Source: Holophagaceae bacterium (GTDB lineage Bacteria > Acidobacteriota > Holophagae > Holophagales > Holophagaceae). Taken from it: a stretch of 64,000 nucleotides of DNA. Shown here piece after piece: positions 26,895 through 35,844 of this stretch (the stretch's first letter is position 1; every line of letters begins with the position of its first letter). The stretch covers positions 744,001 through 808,000 of the forward strand of contig JADKKO010000001.1 in NCBI GenBank assembly GCA_016720465.1, in the 5' to 3' direction. The notes under the pieces are model-generated. The model searched no databases, was not told where the DNA came from, and saw nothing but the letters and a program-made list of their open reading frames with translations. The translations under genes and the position numbers were made by a program.

Positions 26895-28383
26895 ACCTGT
26901 TGAACTTTCCCCAATGCTTCCATGCATCAGGCCTGCCTTCGCTTGAACCCGCGGGCTGGGAGGCCCGCCGTTCTTCGTTGTCCAGCTCCGCGACCAGGGC
27001 GGCGGCCACGGCGAATTTCAGGTTGGGGCCGGCTTCCTTCTTCTTCCAGAAGGGTTTGTCCAGCATGCCCGTGTGCAGCGCGCCGCTGCGGAAGGGTTCG
27101 TGCTCCATGAGCACTTCATGGAAGGCCACGTTGCTGCGGATGCCGCCGATGCGGTATTCGCCGAGCGCGGCGCGCATCTTGTCGACGGCTTCGAGGCGCG
27201 TGGGGCCCCAGGTGCTCAGCTTCGAGATCATGGGGTCGTAGAACATGGACACTTCGCTGCCCTCGCAGACGCCGCTGTCGTCGCGCACGTTGGGGCCCGC
27301 GGGGGTCCGCAGGAAGCTGATCCTGCCGGGGCTCGGCATGAAGTTCTTGTCCGGGTCCTCGGCGTAGATGCGGCATTCCATCGCCCAGCCATTGAGTTTG
27401 ATTTCGCTTTGGGCCAGTGGCAATTTTTCGCCGCGAGCCACGAGGATCTGCCACTTCACCAGGTCCTGGCCCGTGATCCATTCGGTGACGCAGTGCTCCA
27501 CCTGGAGGCGTGTGTTCATCTCCAGGAAGTAGAAATTGCGGTCCGCGTCCGCCAGGAATTCCACGGTGCCCGCGCCCACGTAATTCACGGCCCGCGCCAC
27601 CTTCAGCGCCGCCTCGCCCATGGCCGCGCGCATCTCCGGCGTGACGTGGGGGCTGGGGGCCTCTTCGATGACCTTCTGGTGGCGCCGCTGCACCGAGCAC
27701 TCGCGTTCCCACAAGTAAACGTAGTTGCCGTGCTGGTCGCCGAAGATCTGGATCTCGATGTGCCGGGGCTGCTGGATGGCTTTCTCGATATAGACGCTGT
27801 CATCGCCGAAGGAAGAAAGCGCCTCGCCCCGGGCGCGGGGCAGCCCGGTCTTCAATTCCTCGGCGTTCTTCACCAGGCGCATGCCCTTGCCGCCGCCGCC
27901 CATGGCGGCCTTCAGCATCACGGGGAAGCCCATCTTCTCGGCTTCCACCAGCAGGTCTTCGTCGCTCATGGTTTCCTGGATGCCCGGCACCACGGGACAT
28001 CCAGCCTTGATGGCCACGATCCGCGCCTCGGTCTTCGAACCCATGCGGACGATGGACTCGGGCCGCGGCCCGATGAAGGTGATGCCGTTCGCTTCGAACA
28101 GCTTGGCGGCCTCGGCGTTCTCGCTCAGGAATCCGTAGCCCGGATGGATGGCGTCCGCGCCGGATTTTTTCGCCGCTTCCAGGATCTTCTCAACCACAAG
28201 GTAGGACTCCCGGGCCGGAGCCGGCCCGATGCAGTAGGCTTCGTCCGCCATGCGCACATGCAAGGCGCCCCGGTCCACCTCTGAATAGACGGCCACCGTC
28301 GGGATGCCCATCTCACGACAAGTGCGGATGACCCGGCACGCAATTTCGCCCCGGTTCGCGATTAATACTTTGGTCACTGGCAT
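26761..28383 (-). CDS. accC: Biotin carboxylase subunit, with a repeat-derived C-terminal tail
   Basis: 540 residues. The first 497 or so form a complete biotin carboxylase: KVLIANRGEIACRVIRT, ATP-grasp GGGGKGMR, the EMNTRLQVEHCVTE catalytic segment, and a C-terminal domain of the acyl-CoA carboxylase alpha type. It carboxylates biotin on the carrier encoded downstream, using ATP and bicarbonate. The last 43 residues, beginning about NHRDAKKPQRQKD, are Lys/Gln/His-rich and read from the repeat at 26677-26894, so the original stop was probably lost. The ATG at 28383 has AAAGGA 5 nt upstream. The first 25 codons are duplicated upstream. Confidence 0.9.
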   Translation of the reverse strand: MPVTKVLIANRGEIACRVIRTCREMGIPTVAVYSEVDRGALHVRMADEAYCIGPAPARESYLVVEKILEAAKKSGADAIHPGYGFLSENAEAAKLFEANGITFIGPRPESIVRMGSKTEARIVAIKAGCPVVPGIQETMSDEDLLVEAEKMGFPVMLKAAMGGGGKGMRLVKNAEELKTGLPRARGEALSSFGDDSVYIEKAIQQPRHIEIQIFGDQHGNYVYLWERECSVQRRHQKVIEEAPSPHVTPEMRAAMGEAALKVARAVNYVGAGTVEFLADADRNFYFLEMNTRLQVEHCVTEWITGQDLVKWQILVARGEKLPLAQSEIKLNGWAMECRIYAEDPDKNFMPSPGRISFLRTPAGPNVRDDSGVCEGSEVSMFYDPMISKLSTWGPTRLEAVDKMRAALGEYRIGGIRSNVAFHEVLMEHEPFRSGALHTGMLDKPFWKKKEAGPNLKFAVAAALVAELDNEERRASQPAGSSEGRPDAWKHWGKFNRSPLNHRDAKKPQRQKDEPQSHKDTKKCSFYSRFCVFVFVSDNLY

Positions 28384-28575
28384 ATGTATTCCTTTGAGCT
28401 ATTTCCTGTGGTCCATGGCTGTGGCTACGCGCTTGGCGAGATACCGGTCCCCGATCGCTTCGCTCCCGCTCCCGCTTCGCGGGTCGCGGAGGGGACCTCG
28501 CATCTCGCGACAAGTGCGGATGACCCGGCACGCAATTTCGCCCCGGTTCGCGATCAATACTTTGGTCACTGGCAT
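28309..28575. repeat. 75-bp direct repeats flanking a 117-bp insert
   Basis: 28309-28383 and 28501-28575 are identical except for two positions (A/G at the seventh base, T/C near base 55). Both copies read as the accC start through codon 25. The 117 bp between them (28384-28500) contain GCTTCGCTCCCGCTCCCGC-like repeats and no gene. The pattern is that of a local tandem duplication plus insertion, or an insertion with a very long target duplication. Confidence 0.9.
28399..28575 (-). pseudogene. Truncated duplicate of the accC start; possible 58-residue leader
   Basis: This frame begins with the same 25 residues as AccC, then runs 33 residues into the insert and stops (TAG at 28399-28401) 15 nt before the accC ATG. 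It has its own good ribosome site (GGAG, 28583-28586 complement, 7 nt spacing), probably the ancestral accC site. It cannot be functional as a carboxylase. It may be translated as a leader and affect accC translation. Confidence 0.65.
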
Positions 28576-28609
28576 CGTCAAACTCCGAATTTCCGGCATC
28601 ATCGAAGAG

Positions 28610-29053
28610 ATGCGAACCCCCAGACTAGCAAACGCGGGCTTGGCTTTCCTGCTTGCACTTTCCTCCGGCGCCTGCGGCCGCAAGGGGGATCCCATTCCGC
28701 GCCCCCGGGCCGAGCCCCAGGCGCCCGCGGCGCAATGGGCGGCCCTGAGGCAGCTGGATGTGGTGCTGCCGGCCCGCGATGCCCGCGGCGAGTCCCTGGT
28801 GGGCCTGGAGATGCTGCGGATCTTCTACGTGCCTTTGGGCACCGTGAAACCGGGCCCCCGCGAGATCGTCGCCAAGGGCGAAGTGGTGGTGGAGCGCCGC
28901 CGCCCCAATCTGCCGGCCCCCGGCAAACGGATGCGCATCGACATGTCCGACCTCATCCGCCCCCAAGGCTGGATGGTGGTGGTGGCCGTCCGGGTGGGCG
29001 ATGTGGCCGGCCCACCCTCTGACACGCTGGTTTGGCTGGATCCGGCGTTGTGA
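28610..29053 (+). CDS. Small lipoprotein of unknown function
   Basis: 147 residues from the ATG at 28610. A short signal peptide ends in a lipobox (SSGAC), with the lipidated Cys about residue 22 followed by GRKGDPIPRPR. That start resembles LptM/YifL-type lipoproteins, but this one is much longer. The remainder looks like a single beta-sandwich (possible fibronectin-type) domain. Divergent from accC; their shared upstream region contains the duplicated accC start. Confidence 0.75.
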   Translation: MRTPRLANAGLAFLLALSSGACGRKGDPIPRPRAEPQAPAAQWAALRQLDVVLPARDARGESLVGLEMLRIFYVPLGTVKPGPREIVAKGEVVVERRRPNLPAPGKRMRIDMSDLIRPQGWMVVVAVRVGDVAGPPSDTLVWLDPAL

Positions 29054-29070
29054 AGGGGGGGTGAGTGCGG

Positions 29071-29144
29071 AGTTGAGAGTTGAGAGTCGAGGGTCGAGAG
29101 TTGAGAGTTTAGAGTCGAGGGTTGAGAGTCGAGAGTCGAGAGTC
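29071..29144. repeat. Heptanucleotide tandem repeat (AGTYGAG)10
   Basis: Ten consecutive 7-bp units from 29071 to 29140 plus AGTC, with variation mainly T/C at position 4. It lies in the 162-bp gap between the lipoprotein and a DinB gene. Each unit is 7 bp, so it cannot be a frame-keeping coding repeat unless three units are added. The remaining gap (29145-29215) is AT-richer with short ATCGA motifs and the DinB ribosome site. Confidence 0.9.
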
Positions 29145-29215
29145 CATCACCATCGTCGGTTCCGTGTTTCAATCGCCCATGAAAAATCGATAATCGACAA
29201 TCTCGGAGAACCACC

Positions 29216-29737
29216 ATGCCTCTATCCATGATCGCCCTTCCCCAGCCCGACGAGTACGCATCGTCCTACGCGGGCTACATCGCCAAAGTGCCCGAGCTGA
29301 ATGTGCTCGAGGCCCTGGAATCCAATCTGGATGAACTGGCGTTGCTCGGATCCGTACCCGACCACCAGGCGGGCCACCGCTACGCCCCGGACAAATGGAG
29401 CATCCGCGAAGTGGCGGGGCACCTCATCGATGCGGAGCGGGTGTTCGCCTACCGCGCCCTGCGGTTCTCGCGGAAGGATGCGACGAATCTGCCCGGCTTC
29501 GATGAAAACGAATTCGTGGCGGCATCGGCCCACGACCGCTGCCGCCTGGAGGATCTGCTGGAGGAGTTCCGGCTCACCCGCCAGTCCAACCTCTGGATGT
29601 TCCGCGGCATGACGCCGGAGATGCTGGAGATCCGCGGCACCGCCAATGGCCATGCCATGAGCGTGCGGGCCGCGGCGGCTGTCATGGCCGGGCACCTGAG
29701 GCACCACGTGGGCGTTCTGAAAGAGCGGTATTTGTGA
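29216..29737 (+). CDS. DinB-family putative metalloenzyme (first of two)
   Basis: 173 residues of the DinB/YfiT four-helix-bundle fold. The metal-binding histidine pattern is visible as HLIDAERVFAYRAL (first His) and GHLRHHVGVLKERYL near the C-terminus (second and third). Relatives include bacillithiol- and mycothiol-dependent transferases; the substrate is unknown here. GGAG lies 7 nt before the ATG. The stop is followed directly by a short inverted repeat. Confidence 0.85.
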   Translation: MPLSMIALPQPDEYASSYAGYIAKVPELNVLEALESNLDELALLGSVPDHQAGHRYAPDKWSIREVAGHLIDAERVFAYRALRFSRKDATNLPGFDENEFVAASAHDRCRLEDLLEEFRLTRQSNLWMFRGMTPEMLEIRGTANGHAMSVRAAAAVMAGHLRHHVGVLKERYL

Positions 29738-29790
29738 CTACGAGCTATGAGCTTTGACCTGATGGCTCATGGCTGATAGCTCATAGCCCA
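29738..29790. repeat. Short inverted repeat, GCTATGAGCT family, copy 1
   Basis: The gap between the convergent DinB and coaBC genes consists of GAGCTATGAGCTTTGA followed by GGCTCATGGCTGATAGCTCATAGCCC, which are roughly inverse to each other. The coaBC stop codon is inside the right arm. The same motif set recurs at 39324-39465. It could act as a bidirectional hairpin. Confidence 0.7.
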
Positions 29791-31007
29791 TTTCCCATAC
29801 GGAATTTGGAATCCAGCCGCTCGGCCCACCAGGCCACCAGCGCAAGGGCCAGTCGGTCCTTCGGAAGCGGGCCCAACGGGGCTTGCGGGCCTTCAGGGGT
29901 CACCGGAGTCAGGGTATTGTCCTGGTGGCCGAAGGCCTTGCCTGTGGAAATGTCATTGACGAACACCGCATCGAGTTTTTTCTTGGCCAGCTTGGCCGAT
30001 GCGTTTTCGACGTGGCGTTCGCTTTCGGCGGCGAAGCCCAAGAGCCATTGGCCCCGCGGTCCCGGCCTTTTCTGCATTCCGAGATTCAGCAGGATGTCTT
30101 CGGTCCGGACCAGCATCAAGGTTTCCGGGCCATCGCCCTTCTTCACTTTTTCGGGCGCAACTTCTTGGGGCCGCTGATCGGCCACGGCGGCGGCGGCGAT
30201 GCAGCCATCCATGTCCGGCCAGCGCTTGGCGCAGGCGGCCATCATGGCCTCCGCGGTCCGCACGCGCGCCGTGTCGATTCCATAAGGCGCGGCCAGGTCA
30301 CCCCCCAGCACCAGGTGGACCTCCGCACCCGCATCCCTCATGGCGCGGGCGATCTCGATGCCCATCTCCCCGGTGCTCCGGTTGGTCAGGAGCCGCACGG
30401 GATCCAGGTCTTCGCGGGTGGGGCCCGCGGTCACCAGGACCTTCTTTCCCTGGAGCTGAGGCAGGCGGCCGCTGCCCACGGCGCGGATGGCGTCGGCGAT
30501 GCGCTCGATGTCCGCCAGCTTGCCGGCGCCGGCTTCGCCGCAGGCCAGCATGCCTTCAGCGGGTTCCACCACCGTATGGCCGAAGGACTTCAAGTGCTCG
30601 AGGTTGGCCTGCACCGCCGGGTGCTCCCACATGGCCGTGTTCATGGCCGGTGCCCAGAGGACCGGCGCCTTGGTGGCCAGCAATAGCGTCGAAAGGAGGT
30701 CGCCAGCTAAACCGTTTGCGGTCTGGCCGAGCATATTGGCGGTGGCCGGCGCCACGGCCACCACATCCGCCCAGCGCGCCAGCTCGATGTGCTCGACGCT
30801 CGGGCTGGGCCGCCATTCATGGTGATCGGGATTGGCGCCGTAGCAGGGCTCGCCTGTCAGCGAGGCCAAGGTCAGGGGCGTGATGAACCTCGCTCCCGCT
30901 TCGGTGAGCACGCAGCGCACGATATGGCCCCGGTTCGTGAGCAGCCGCGCCAAGTCCGCCGCCTTGTAGGCCGCGATGCCACCGGTGATGCCGAGCAGGA
31001 TTTTCAT
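29781..31007 (-). CDS. coaBC: Bifunctional phosphopantothenoylcysteine decarboxylase/synthetase
   Basis: 408 residues from the ATG at 31007 (KILLGITGGIAAYKAADL); the frame runs further upstream but is not conserved. The CoaC half has the active-site His region and APAMNTAMWEHPA; the flexible flap Cys is in GMLACGEAGAGKL. The CoaB half has VLVTAGPTREDLDPVR, TNRSTGEMG and KKLDAVFVND. It makes 4'-phosphopantetheine precursors for coenzyme A. The last codons and stop lie in the inverted repeat shared with the DinB gene. Confidence 0.95.
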   Translation of the reverse strand: MKILLGITGGIAAYKAADLARLLTNRGHIVRCVLTEAGARFITPLTLASLTGEPCYGANPDHHEWRPSPSVEHIELARWADVVAVAPATANMLGQTANGLAGDLLSTLLLATKAPVLWAPAMNTAMWEHPAVQANLEHLKSFGHTVVEPAEGMLACGEAGAGKLADIERIADAIRAVGSGRLPQLQGKKVLVTAGPTREDLDPVRLLTNRSTGEMGIEIARAMRDAGAEVHLVLGGDLAAPYGIDTARVRTAEAMMAACAKRWPDMDGCIAAAAVADQRPQEVAPEKVKKGDGPETLMLVRTEDILLNLGMQKRPGPRGQWLLGFAAESERHVENASAKLAKKKLDAVFVNDISTGKAFGHQDNTLTPVTPEGPQAPLGPLPKDRLALALVAWWAERLDSKFRMGNGL

Positions 31008-31041
31008 GGATGGGTCCAGGGTTCCGGGGTCCGCCCCCGGA

Positions 31042-31081
31042 GGTCCATCGTCCATCGTCCATCGAAAATCACCAATCGAAA
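31042..31081. repeat. Short TCCATCG tandem repeat
   Basis: Three TCCATCG units followed by AAAATCACCAATCGAAA in the 81-bp gap between coaBC and the second DinB gene. Motifs of the same flavour (CCATCG, AATCGA) occur at 29145-29200. No function is evident. Confidence 0.5.
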
Positions 31082-31088
31082 TTCCTGC

Positions 31089-31559
31089 TCAGATCGCTCC
31101 CTTCAATCCGTACAGCTTCCGCATCAACCCGATCTGCCCCAGGTGGTAGCACTCATGCATGTAGAGGAAGGCCACAAGCTGTTCCAAAGGCTGCTCGGTG
31201 CCCGAGAAGGGATTCGCCGTGGGCAGGTCCCAATCCGGCACGCCCTGGCAGGCGCCCTTGATGCTCTCATCGGTGGCGTTGAAGGCCGCACAAAGGGCCG
31301 CGTATCCCAGATGGGAGGCTTCGCCGCTGCCGCCGCGCGCGTAGTTTTCTTTCCAGACGGGTTCATCGGGGACGGTTCCCCCCAGCCGCGTGATCAGGCT
31401 GCGGCGGCTGTAGACCAGATGCCCCATGATCCAGGCCGGACTCGACACCCCATCCGCCGGGCGATGGCCGGCCATCTCGTCCGTGAGGCCGCCGGAGTTC
31501 ATCTCCAGCATGCGCAGATTGAGCTTGAAGCAAGACCGCCATAGGTGACCGCGTTCCAT
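31089..31559 (-). CDS. DinB-family putative metalloenzyme (second)
   Basis: 156 residues with DinB-type histidines in WIMGHLVYSRRSL and YMHECYHLGQIGLMRK. GGAGG lies 4 nt before the ATG. It is only distantly similar to the DinB protein at 29216-29737. The substrate is unknown. It is upstream of coaBC on the same strand, with an 81-bp gap. Confidence 0.82.
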   Translation of the reverse strand: MERGHLWRSCFKLNLRMLEMNSGGLTDEMAGHRPADGVSSPAWIMGHLVYSRRSLITRLGGTVPDEPVWKENYARGGSGEASHLGYAALCAAFNATDESIKGACQGVPDWDLPTANPFSGTEQPLEQLVAFLYMHECYHLGQIGLMRKLYGLKGAI

Positions 31560-31772
31560 GGAACCTCCATTGGAGGATCAGCTTAAGGGCCCTTCCTGCC
31601 ATCAGGATGAAAAAATATTCCTGGGCGGCGGCCCAGCGGCCTCGGGAATGCAATTGGAAAACCGCCGGATGGATCGCCCATCCAGCCATGCCGGCCCGCC
31701 GCGCCCCTTCTGCTTATTCTGTATGGCTTCCCGGCCCTTCCTCCGGTACACTTGGGGGTTCAGGAGACGTCC

Positions 31773-32054
31773 ATGGTCCGCACCATCGTTAAAGTTCCGG
31801 CTGAGATCGGCAACAAGTACCGCTTCGTGTCCGTGGCCGGCAAGCGCTGCGACCAGCTGCAGCGCGGGGCCTATCCCAAGGTCGAGGTGATCGTGCCCAT
31901 GACCAAGCAGGGCCATGCCCAGGACGCCCCGAAACTCGCCAGCTTCTGGGCGCAGGTGGCCGTGCGCGAAGTCGAGGAAAGCCGCATCGCCTTCGAAGAG
32001 CCGGATATCACGCCGCTGGACTACACCACGGAGCTGCCCATCTCGGTCGAATAG
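31773..32054 (+). CDS. rpoZ: RNA polymerase omega subunit, putative
   Basis: 93 residues from the ATG at 31773, preceded by CAGGAG at 6 nt. The N-terminus carries the omega-like pattern NKYRFVSVAGKRCDQLQRGAYPKV, and the C-terminal part is acidic. Omega helps assemble RNA polymerase. The assignment rests on this one helix pattern and on size, so a related small protein is not excluded. A strong terminator follows. The 213-bp upstream gap holds the promoters of this gene and of the divergent DinB gene; no convincing hexamers were seen. Confidence 0.75.
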   Translation: MVRTIVKVPAEIGNKYRFVSVAGKRCDQLQRGAYPKVEVIVPMTKQGHAQDAPKLASFWAQVAVREVEESRIAFEEPDITPLDYTTELPISVE

Positions 32055-32070
32055 GAATTCCGCTTTCGAA

Positions 32071-32100
32071 AAATCCCCGGCCCGGCCGGGGATTTTTTTT
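32071..32100 (+). terminator. Rho-independent terminator after rpoZ
   Basis: A perfect 11-bp stem (32071-32081 with 32085-32095), a 3-nt loop and a run of eight T. The A-rich left flank means it could also serve transcripts coming from murE on the other strand. Confidence 0.92.
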
Positions 32101-32149
32101 ATCCGGGAAAACGCCCGGCGGCTTCCGGACCGATGGCTTCCATCTCCGC

Positions 32150-33607
32150 CTACAGGGTTTTCAGGACCGCCTCCACGGCGTTGCGGTCGCTGTAGGGATG
32201 TTTCACGCCTTGGATCTCCTGGTAGGGCTCATGGCCTTTCCCCGCGAGCAGGAGCAGGTCGCCGGGGCGGCAGGCCGACAGGGCCTCGCGCACGGATTCC
32301 GCGCGGTCGGCGTTGCGGTGGTAGCGGTTCCGGTCGGTCCGGATCGCCTCGGGAACGCCCGGCATCGCGTCATCCAGGATGAGCTCGGGATCCTCGGCCC
32401 TAGGATTGTCGCTGGTGTGCCAGATGACATCGGCGCCCGCCGCCACGGCCGCGGCCATGATGGGCCGCTTGGTGCGGTCGCGCTCTCCGCCGCAGCCGAA
32501 GAGCACATGGAGCCGGCCGCCCGGGGGCAGCATGCGCCGGCCTTCCGCCAACAATTTTTCCAGGGCATCGGGGGTGTGCGCGTAATCCACCATCACACCG
32601 AAGGGCTGGCCGCAATCGATCCGCTCGATGCGCCCGGGGGCGCCGGCGATCGTGGATATGGCCGGCAGGATGGCCTCCAGGCCGAATCCCGCTTCGGCGA
32701 TGGCGGCCAGGGCCGCCAGTAGATTGTAGGCATTGAAGCGGCCCAGCAGCGGACTTTCGATGGGCCAGCTCCCCTTGGCCGAGTGCAGCGTGAAACGCGT
32801 TCCCGTGGGTCCCAGCTCAAGGTTCGAAGCCCGGTAGCAGGCGGGCCGGTCGATGGCGAAGGAGGTCGCGTCGAAGGTTGCCAATTCACGGCGTCCGTAG
32901 GGATCATCCACATTGACCAATCTTTTTTCACTCTGCCGGAACAGGCGCCATTTTGCTTTTAGATAGCTCTCCATGTCCCCATGGAAATCCAGGTGGTCCT
33001 GGGTGAGATTTGTGAAGACGCCCACCTTGAAGCGCGCCCCGGCCACCCGGCCGAGCATGAGCGCATGGCTGCTCACCTCCACCGCCGCTGCGCGATCGCC
33101 GGCGTCCGCGGAACGCCGCAGCCAGCGGTAGAAATCGGTGCTTTCGGGAGTCGTGCGCACGGCTTCTGCTTCCAGATCGCCTGCCGCATTCATCACCGTG
33201 CCGATGAGCCCGCAGCCGATTCCGGCTCCGCGCAGCAGTTGGCGGATCAGGACCGTGGTGGTGGTCTTGCCGTTGGTGCCCGTGACCCCGATAAGCGCGA
33301 GCAGCTCATCGGGGTCCCCGAAGAACCGCTTCGCAAGGGCCGCCATGGTCCAGCGTCCGCCCAGCATCCGCCCGAAGGCCACCTGGCCGGGAACTGCCGC
33401 CGGAGACTCGCTGAGCACGGCCACGGCGCCTGCCGCGACCACCTGGGGGATGAACGAGGCACCATCCGCTTTCAGGCCGCGGAGGGCCGCGAAGGCCCAT
33501 CCGGGACGGATCTCGCGGCTGTCGCTGGTGATGCCGCTGATCTCGATGCCCAGCGGTCCTGCCGCATCCGCGACATCGAGACCCGCAATCAACTCATCGA
33601 ACCGCAT
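32150..33607 (-). CDS. murE: UDP-MurNAc-tripeptide synthetase, meso-diaminopimelate type
   Basis: 485 residues. The ATP-binding GVTGTNGKTTTT, the central ligase domain and the C-terminal DNPRAEDPE are present; DNPR marks the enzyme that adds meso-diaminopimelate rather than lysine to UDP-MurNAc-Ala-Glu. It starts 2 nt after ftsI ends, with its ribosome site (GGAG) inside ftsI. It is the last gene of the mraZ operon here. Confidence 0.95.
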   Translation of the reverse strand: MRFDELIAGLDVADAAGPLGIEISGITSDSREIRPGWAFAALRGLKADGASFIPQVVAAGAVAVLSESPAAVPGQVAFGRMLGGRWTMAALAKRFFGDPDELLALIGVTGTNGKTTTTVLIRQLLRGAGIGCGLIGTVMNAAGDLEAEAVRTTPESTDFYRWLRRSADAGDRAAAVEVSSHALMLGRVAGARFKVGVFTNLTQDHLDFHGDMESYLKAKWRLFRQSEKRLVNVDDPYGRRELATFDATSFAIDRPACYRASNLELGPTGTRFTLHSAKGSWPIESPLLGRFNAYNLLAALAAIAEAGFGLEAILPAISTIAGAPGRIERIDCGQPFGVMVDYAHTPDALEKLLAEGRRMLPPGGRLHVLFGCGGERDRTKRPIMAAAVAAGADVIWHTSDNPRAEDPELILDDAMPGVPEAIRTDRNRYHRNADRAESVREALSACRPGDLLLLAGKGHEPYQEIQGVKHPYSDRNAVEAVLKTL

Positions 33608-33609
33608 GG

Positions 33610-35751
33610 CTATTGTTCTCCGACACGGATCCTGACGACCGTTTTCGCGTCTAGGGCCGCGCCGGGCTCGGGGCTCTGGCTGAGGACCCGCGTGGCCATG
33701 TCGCCGCTGGGGCGGCCTTCCACCTCCGGAACGCCGCCGCTCATGACGATGCGCTGGATGGCGGTCTTCAAAGCCAGGCCTTTCAGCTCAGGCACCCGGC
33801 CCCGCTCCACGTGGACCACGGCCTCGTCGCTCTCGCTGCTGGGCCAATCCCGGAGGGAAAGTTTCAGGTCCGGCGTCTGGTCGGCCGAGCTGGCGTTCTG
33901 GCGGTAGCGCCAGATGGCGTCGCCGATCTTCTTGAACAGGGGCGCCGCCACGTCGCCGCCGGTGACATCCCCCTGGGGATCGTCCAGCATGAAGATCATT
34001 CCGTACTGGGGTTTGTCCGCCGGGAAGAAACCCATGAAGGATGCGTAGTGGCGGCGCGGATCGTATTCCCCATTGATGAGCTTCCGGGCGGTGCCGGTCT
34101 TGCCGATGGCCTCGACACCCTCGAGTTTCGCCTTCTTGCCGGTACCGTTGGTGATGACGCCCTTCAGCACTTCGCGCATGAGGGCGGAGGTTTCCTCGCT
34201 GATGACCTGCTTGCGCATCAGGGGCTTGGTTTCCTTCAGCAGCTTGCCCTGGTCGTTGTAGATGTCCTTCACCAGGAAGGGCCGCATGAGCTTGCCGCCG
34301 TTGGCCACGGCGCACCCGGCCATGAGGATCTGCAGCGGGCTCGTGGAAAGCCCGTACCCGTAGGAGAAGGTGATCTGCGTGGGGAACGACCAGCGGTCCG
34401 GCGCGATGAGCCGGCCCGCGGTCTCGCCGGGGAAATTGAGGCCCGTGGGCTCGCCGAATCCGAAGGCCCGCAGGTACCGGTAGTGGTCCGAGGGATCCAC
34501 CCGCAACCCGAGCTTCGCCGCGCCGATGTTGGAGCTCTGCGTGAGGATCTCCTCGAAGGTGAGGACTCCGTGGTGGTGGGTGTCCGTCACATTGATGTTG
34601 TTGCCGAAATTCCACCGTCCGGGGCCGCAGTCGATCTTCTCGCCCAGGTGCACCTTCCGCTCCTCCAACGCGATGGAGGCGGTGAAGATCTTCATGGTGG
34701 ACCCCGGTTCGTAGGCGTCCTCCACGGGATGCACCTTGCGGGCGAGTTTCTGGCGCTCCTGTTCCTCTTTCAATTCAGCGCGCTCCGACGGATTCAAGTC
34801 CGACAGGGGCCGGTTCATGAATTTGGCGGGGAGGATGTGGTTGGGATTGAAGGTGGGCGTGCCAGCCATGGCCAGGATCTCGCCGGTGTTGGCATCCACC
34901 ACCACCGCGTAGGCGGTCTGGGGATGGCTCAGGCGCACGCCTTCCTCCAGGGCGTCCTCCACGATGTGCTGGATGGTGGCGTCGATGGTGAGCTGCATGC
35001 TCATCCCGTTCACCGGCACCTTGGCGTAGTTTTCCTGGAGGATGAGCAGGTGCCCTTTGGCGTCGCGAGGCGCGATGAGCCTGCCCTGCACGCCGGACAG
35101 CTCTTCGTCGTAGGCCTGTTCGATGCCGAGCTGGCCTTTGCCGTCGATGTTGGTGAACCCCAGGATCTGGCAGGCCAGGCTGCCCCTCGGATAATGGCGG
35201 CTGCTTTCGGGCAGCAGGCCCAGGGAATCGTCCGCCAGGGCCCGCACGGCCGCGGCCTTGGATGGGCCCAATTGCCTTTCGATCCACACGAATGGCTTCT
35301 TCGTGAGGAGGCGCTCGAGCACCACGCGCTTCGGGATGTCGAGGATCCCCGCGAGCTTCACCGCCACCTCGTTGGCGGCTTTGACGTCGGGATTGCCCCA
35401 GCTCCGCTCCTCTCCCTTTTCCACTCTGTAGTCCGGGTAGAAGGCCTGGGGCGTGCAGAACAGGCTTTCGGATTTCAGGGAGATGGCCAGGCTCTCGCCG
35501 CGCCGGTCCAGGAGTTCCCCCCGCACCGGCGGGATGGGCACCTCCACCGTGTGCTGGTGTTCCGCGCGGATCCGGTAGCGCTTGTGTTCGACGACCTGGA
35601 GATGGATCAGCCGGATGAAGATCAGCGCCGCCCAGAGCGCCATGGCGCCCAGCACCCAGGGCAACCGCGACGCCACGCGCTCCCGAGCCTCGGGCCGGCC
35701 GAGGAGGCGGCGGGGCTGGGTGTTGCCGAGGAGCGTTGCGAGGAGGGCCAT
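33610..35751 (-). CDS. ftsI: Division transpeptidase (penicillin-binding protein) with C-terminal PASTA domain
   Basis: 713 residues. One N-terminal membrane helix (about 30-52), a dimerisation/pedestal domain, and a transpeptidase domain with the three active-site motifs STMK (Ser nucleophile), SSN and KTGTA. A single PASTA domain closes the protein (VPELKGLALKTAIQRIVMSG). It cross-links septal peptidoglycan. PASTA domains are usual in Gram-positive and some other division PBPs but absent from E. coli FtsI. A 192-bp gap to ftsL is long for this cluster. Confidence 0.94.
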   Translation of the reverse strand: MALLATLLGNTQPRRLLGRPEARERVASRLPWVLGAMALWAALIFIRLIHLQVVEHKRYRIRAEHQHTVEVPIPPVRGELLDRRGESLAISLKSESLFCTPQAFYPDYRVEKGEERSWGNPDVKAANEVAVKLAGILDIPKRVVLERLLTKKPFVWIERQLGPSKAAAVRALADDSLGLLPESSRHYPRGSLACQILGFTNIDGKGQLGIEQAYDEELSGVQGRLIAPRDAKGHLLILQENYAKVPVNGMSMQLTIDATIQHIVEDALEEGVRLSHPQTAYAVVVDANTGEILAMAGTPTFNPNHILPAKFMNRPLSDLNPSERAELKEEQERQKLARKVHPVEDAYEPGSTMKIFTASIALEERKVHLGEKIDCGPGRWNFGNNINVTDTHHHGVLTFEEILTQSSNIGAAKLGLRVDPSDHYRYLRAFGFGEPTGLNFPGETAGRLIAPDRWSFPTQITFSYGYGLSTSPLQILMAGCAVANGGKLMRPFLVKDIYNDQGKLLKETKPLMRKQVISEETSALMREVLKGVITNGTGKKAKLEGVEAIGKTGTARKLINGEYDPRRHYASFMGFFPADKPQYGMIFMLDDPQGDVTGGDVAAPLFKKIGDAIWRYRQNASSADQTPDLKLSLRDWPSSESDEAVVHVERGRVPELKGLALKTAIQRIVMSGGVPEVEGRPSGDMATRVLSQSPEPGAALDAKTVVRIRVGEQ

Positions 35752-35844
35752 GAATCCGGGCTGAAGGCGGGAATGCCAGTAATCATCCTAAGGGAAGTCC
35801 CGGGCCCTGGCGCCCTGGGACGAGAATCGCTGCGGAGCGCTGTG

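Noticed and set aside
28399..28695. A second, intact biotin carboxylase gene start
   Set aside because: Only 25 codons match; the frame then enters the insert and stops.
29071..29144. CRISPR array
   Set aside because: Units are 7 bp, contiguous and without spacers; no cas genes are present.
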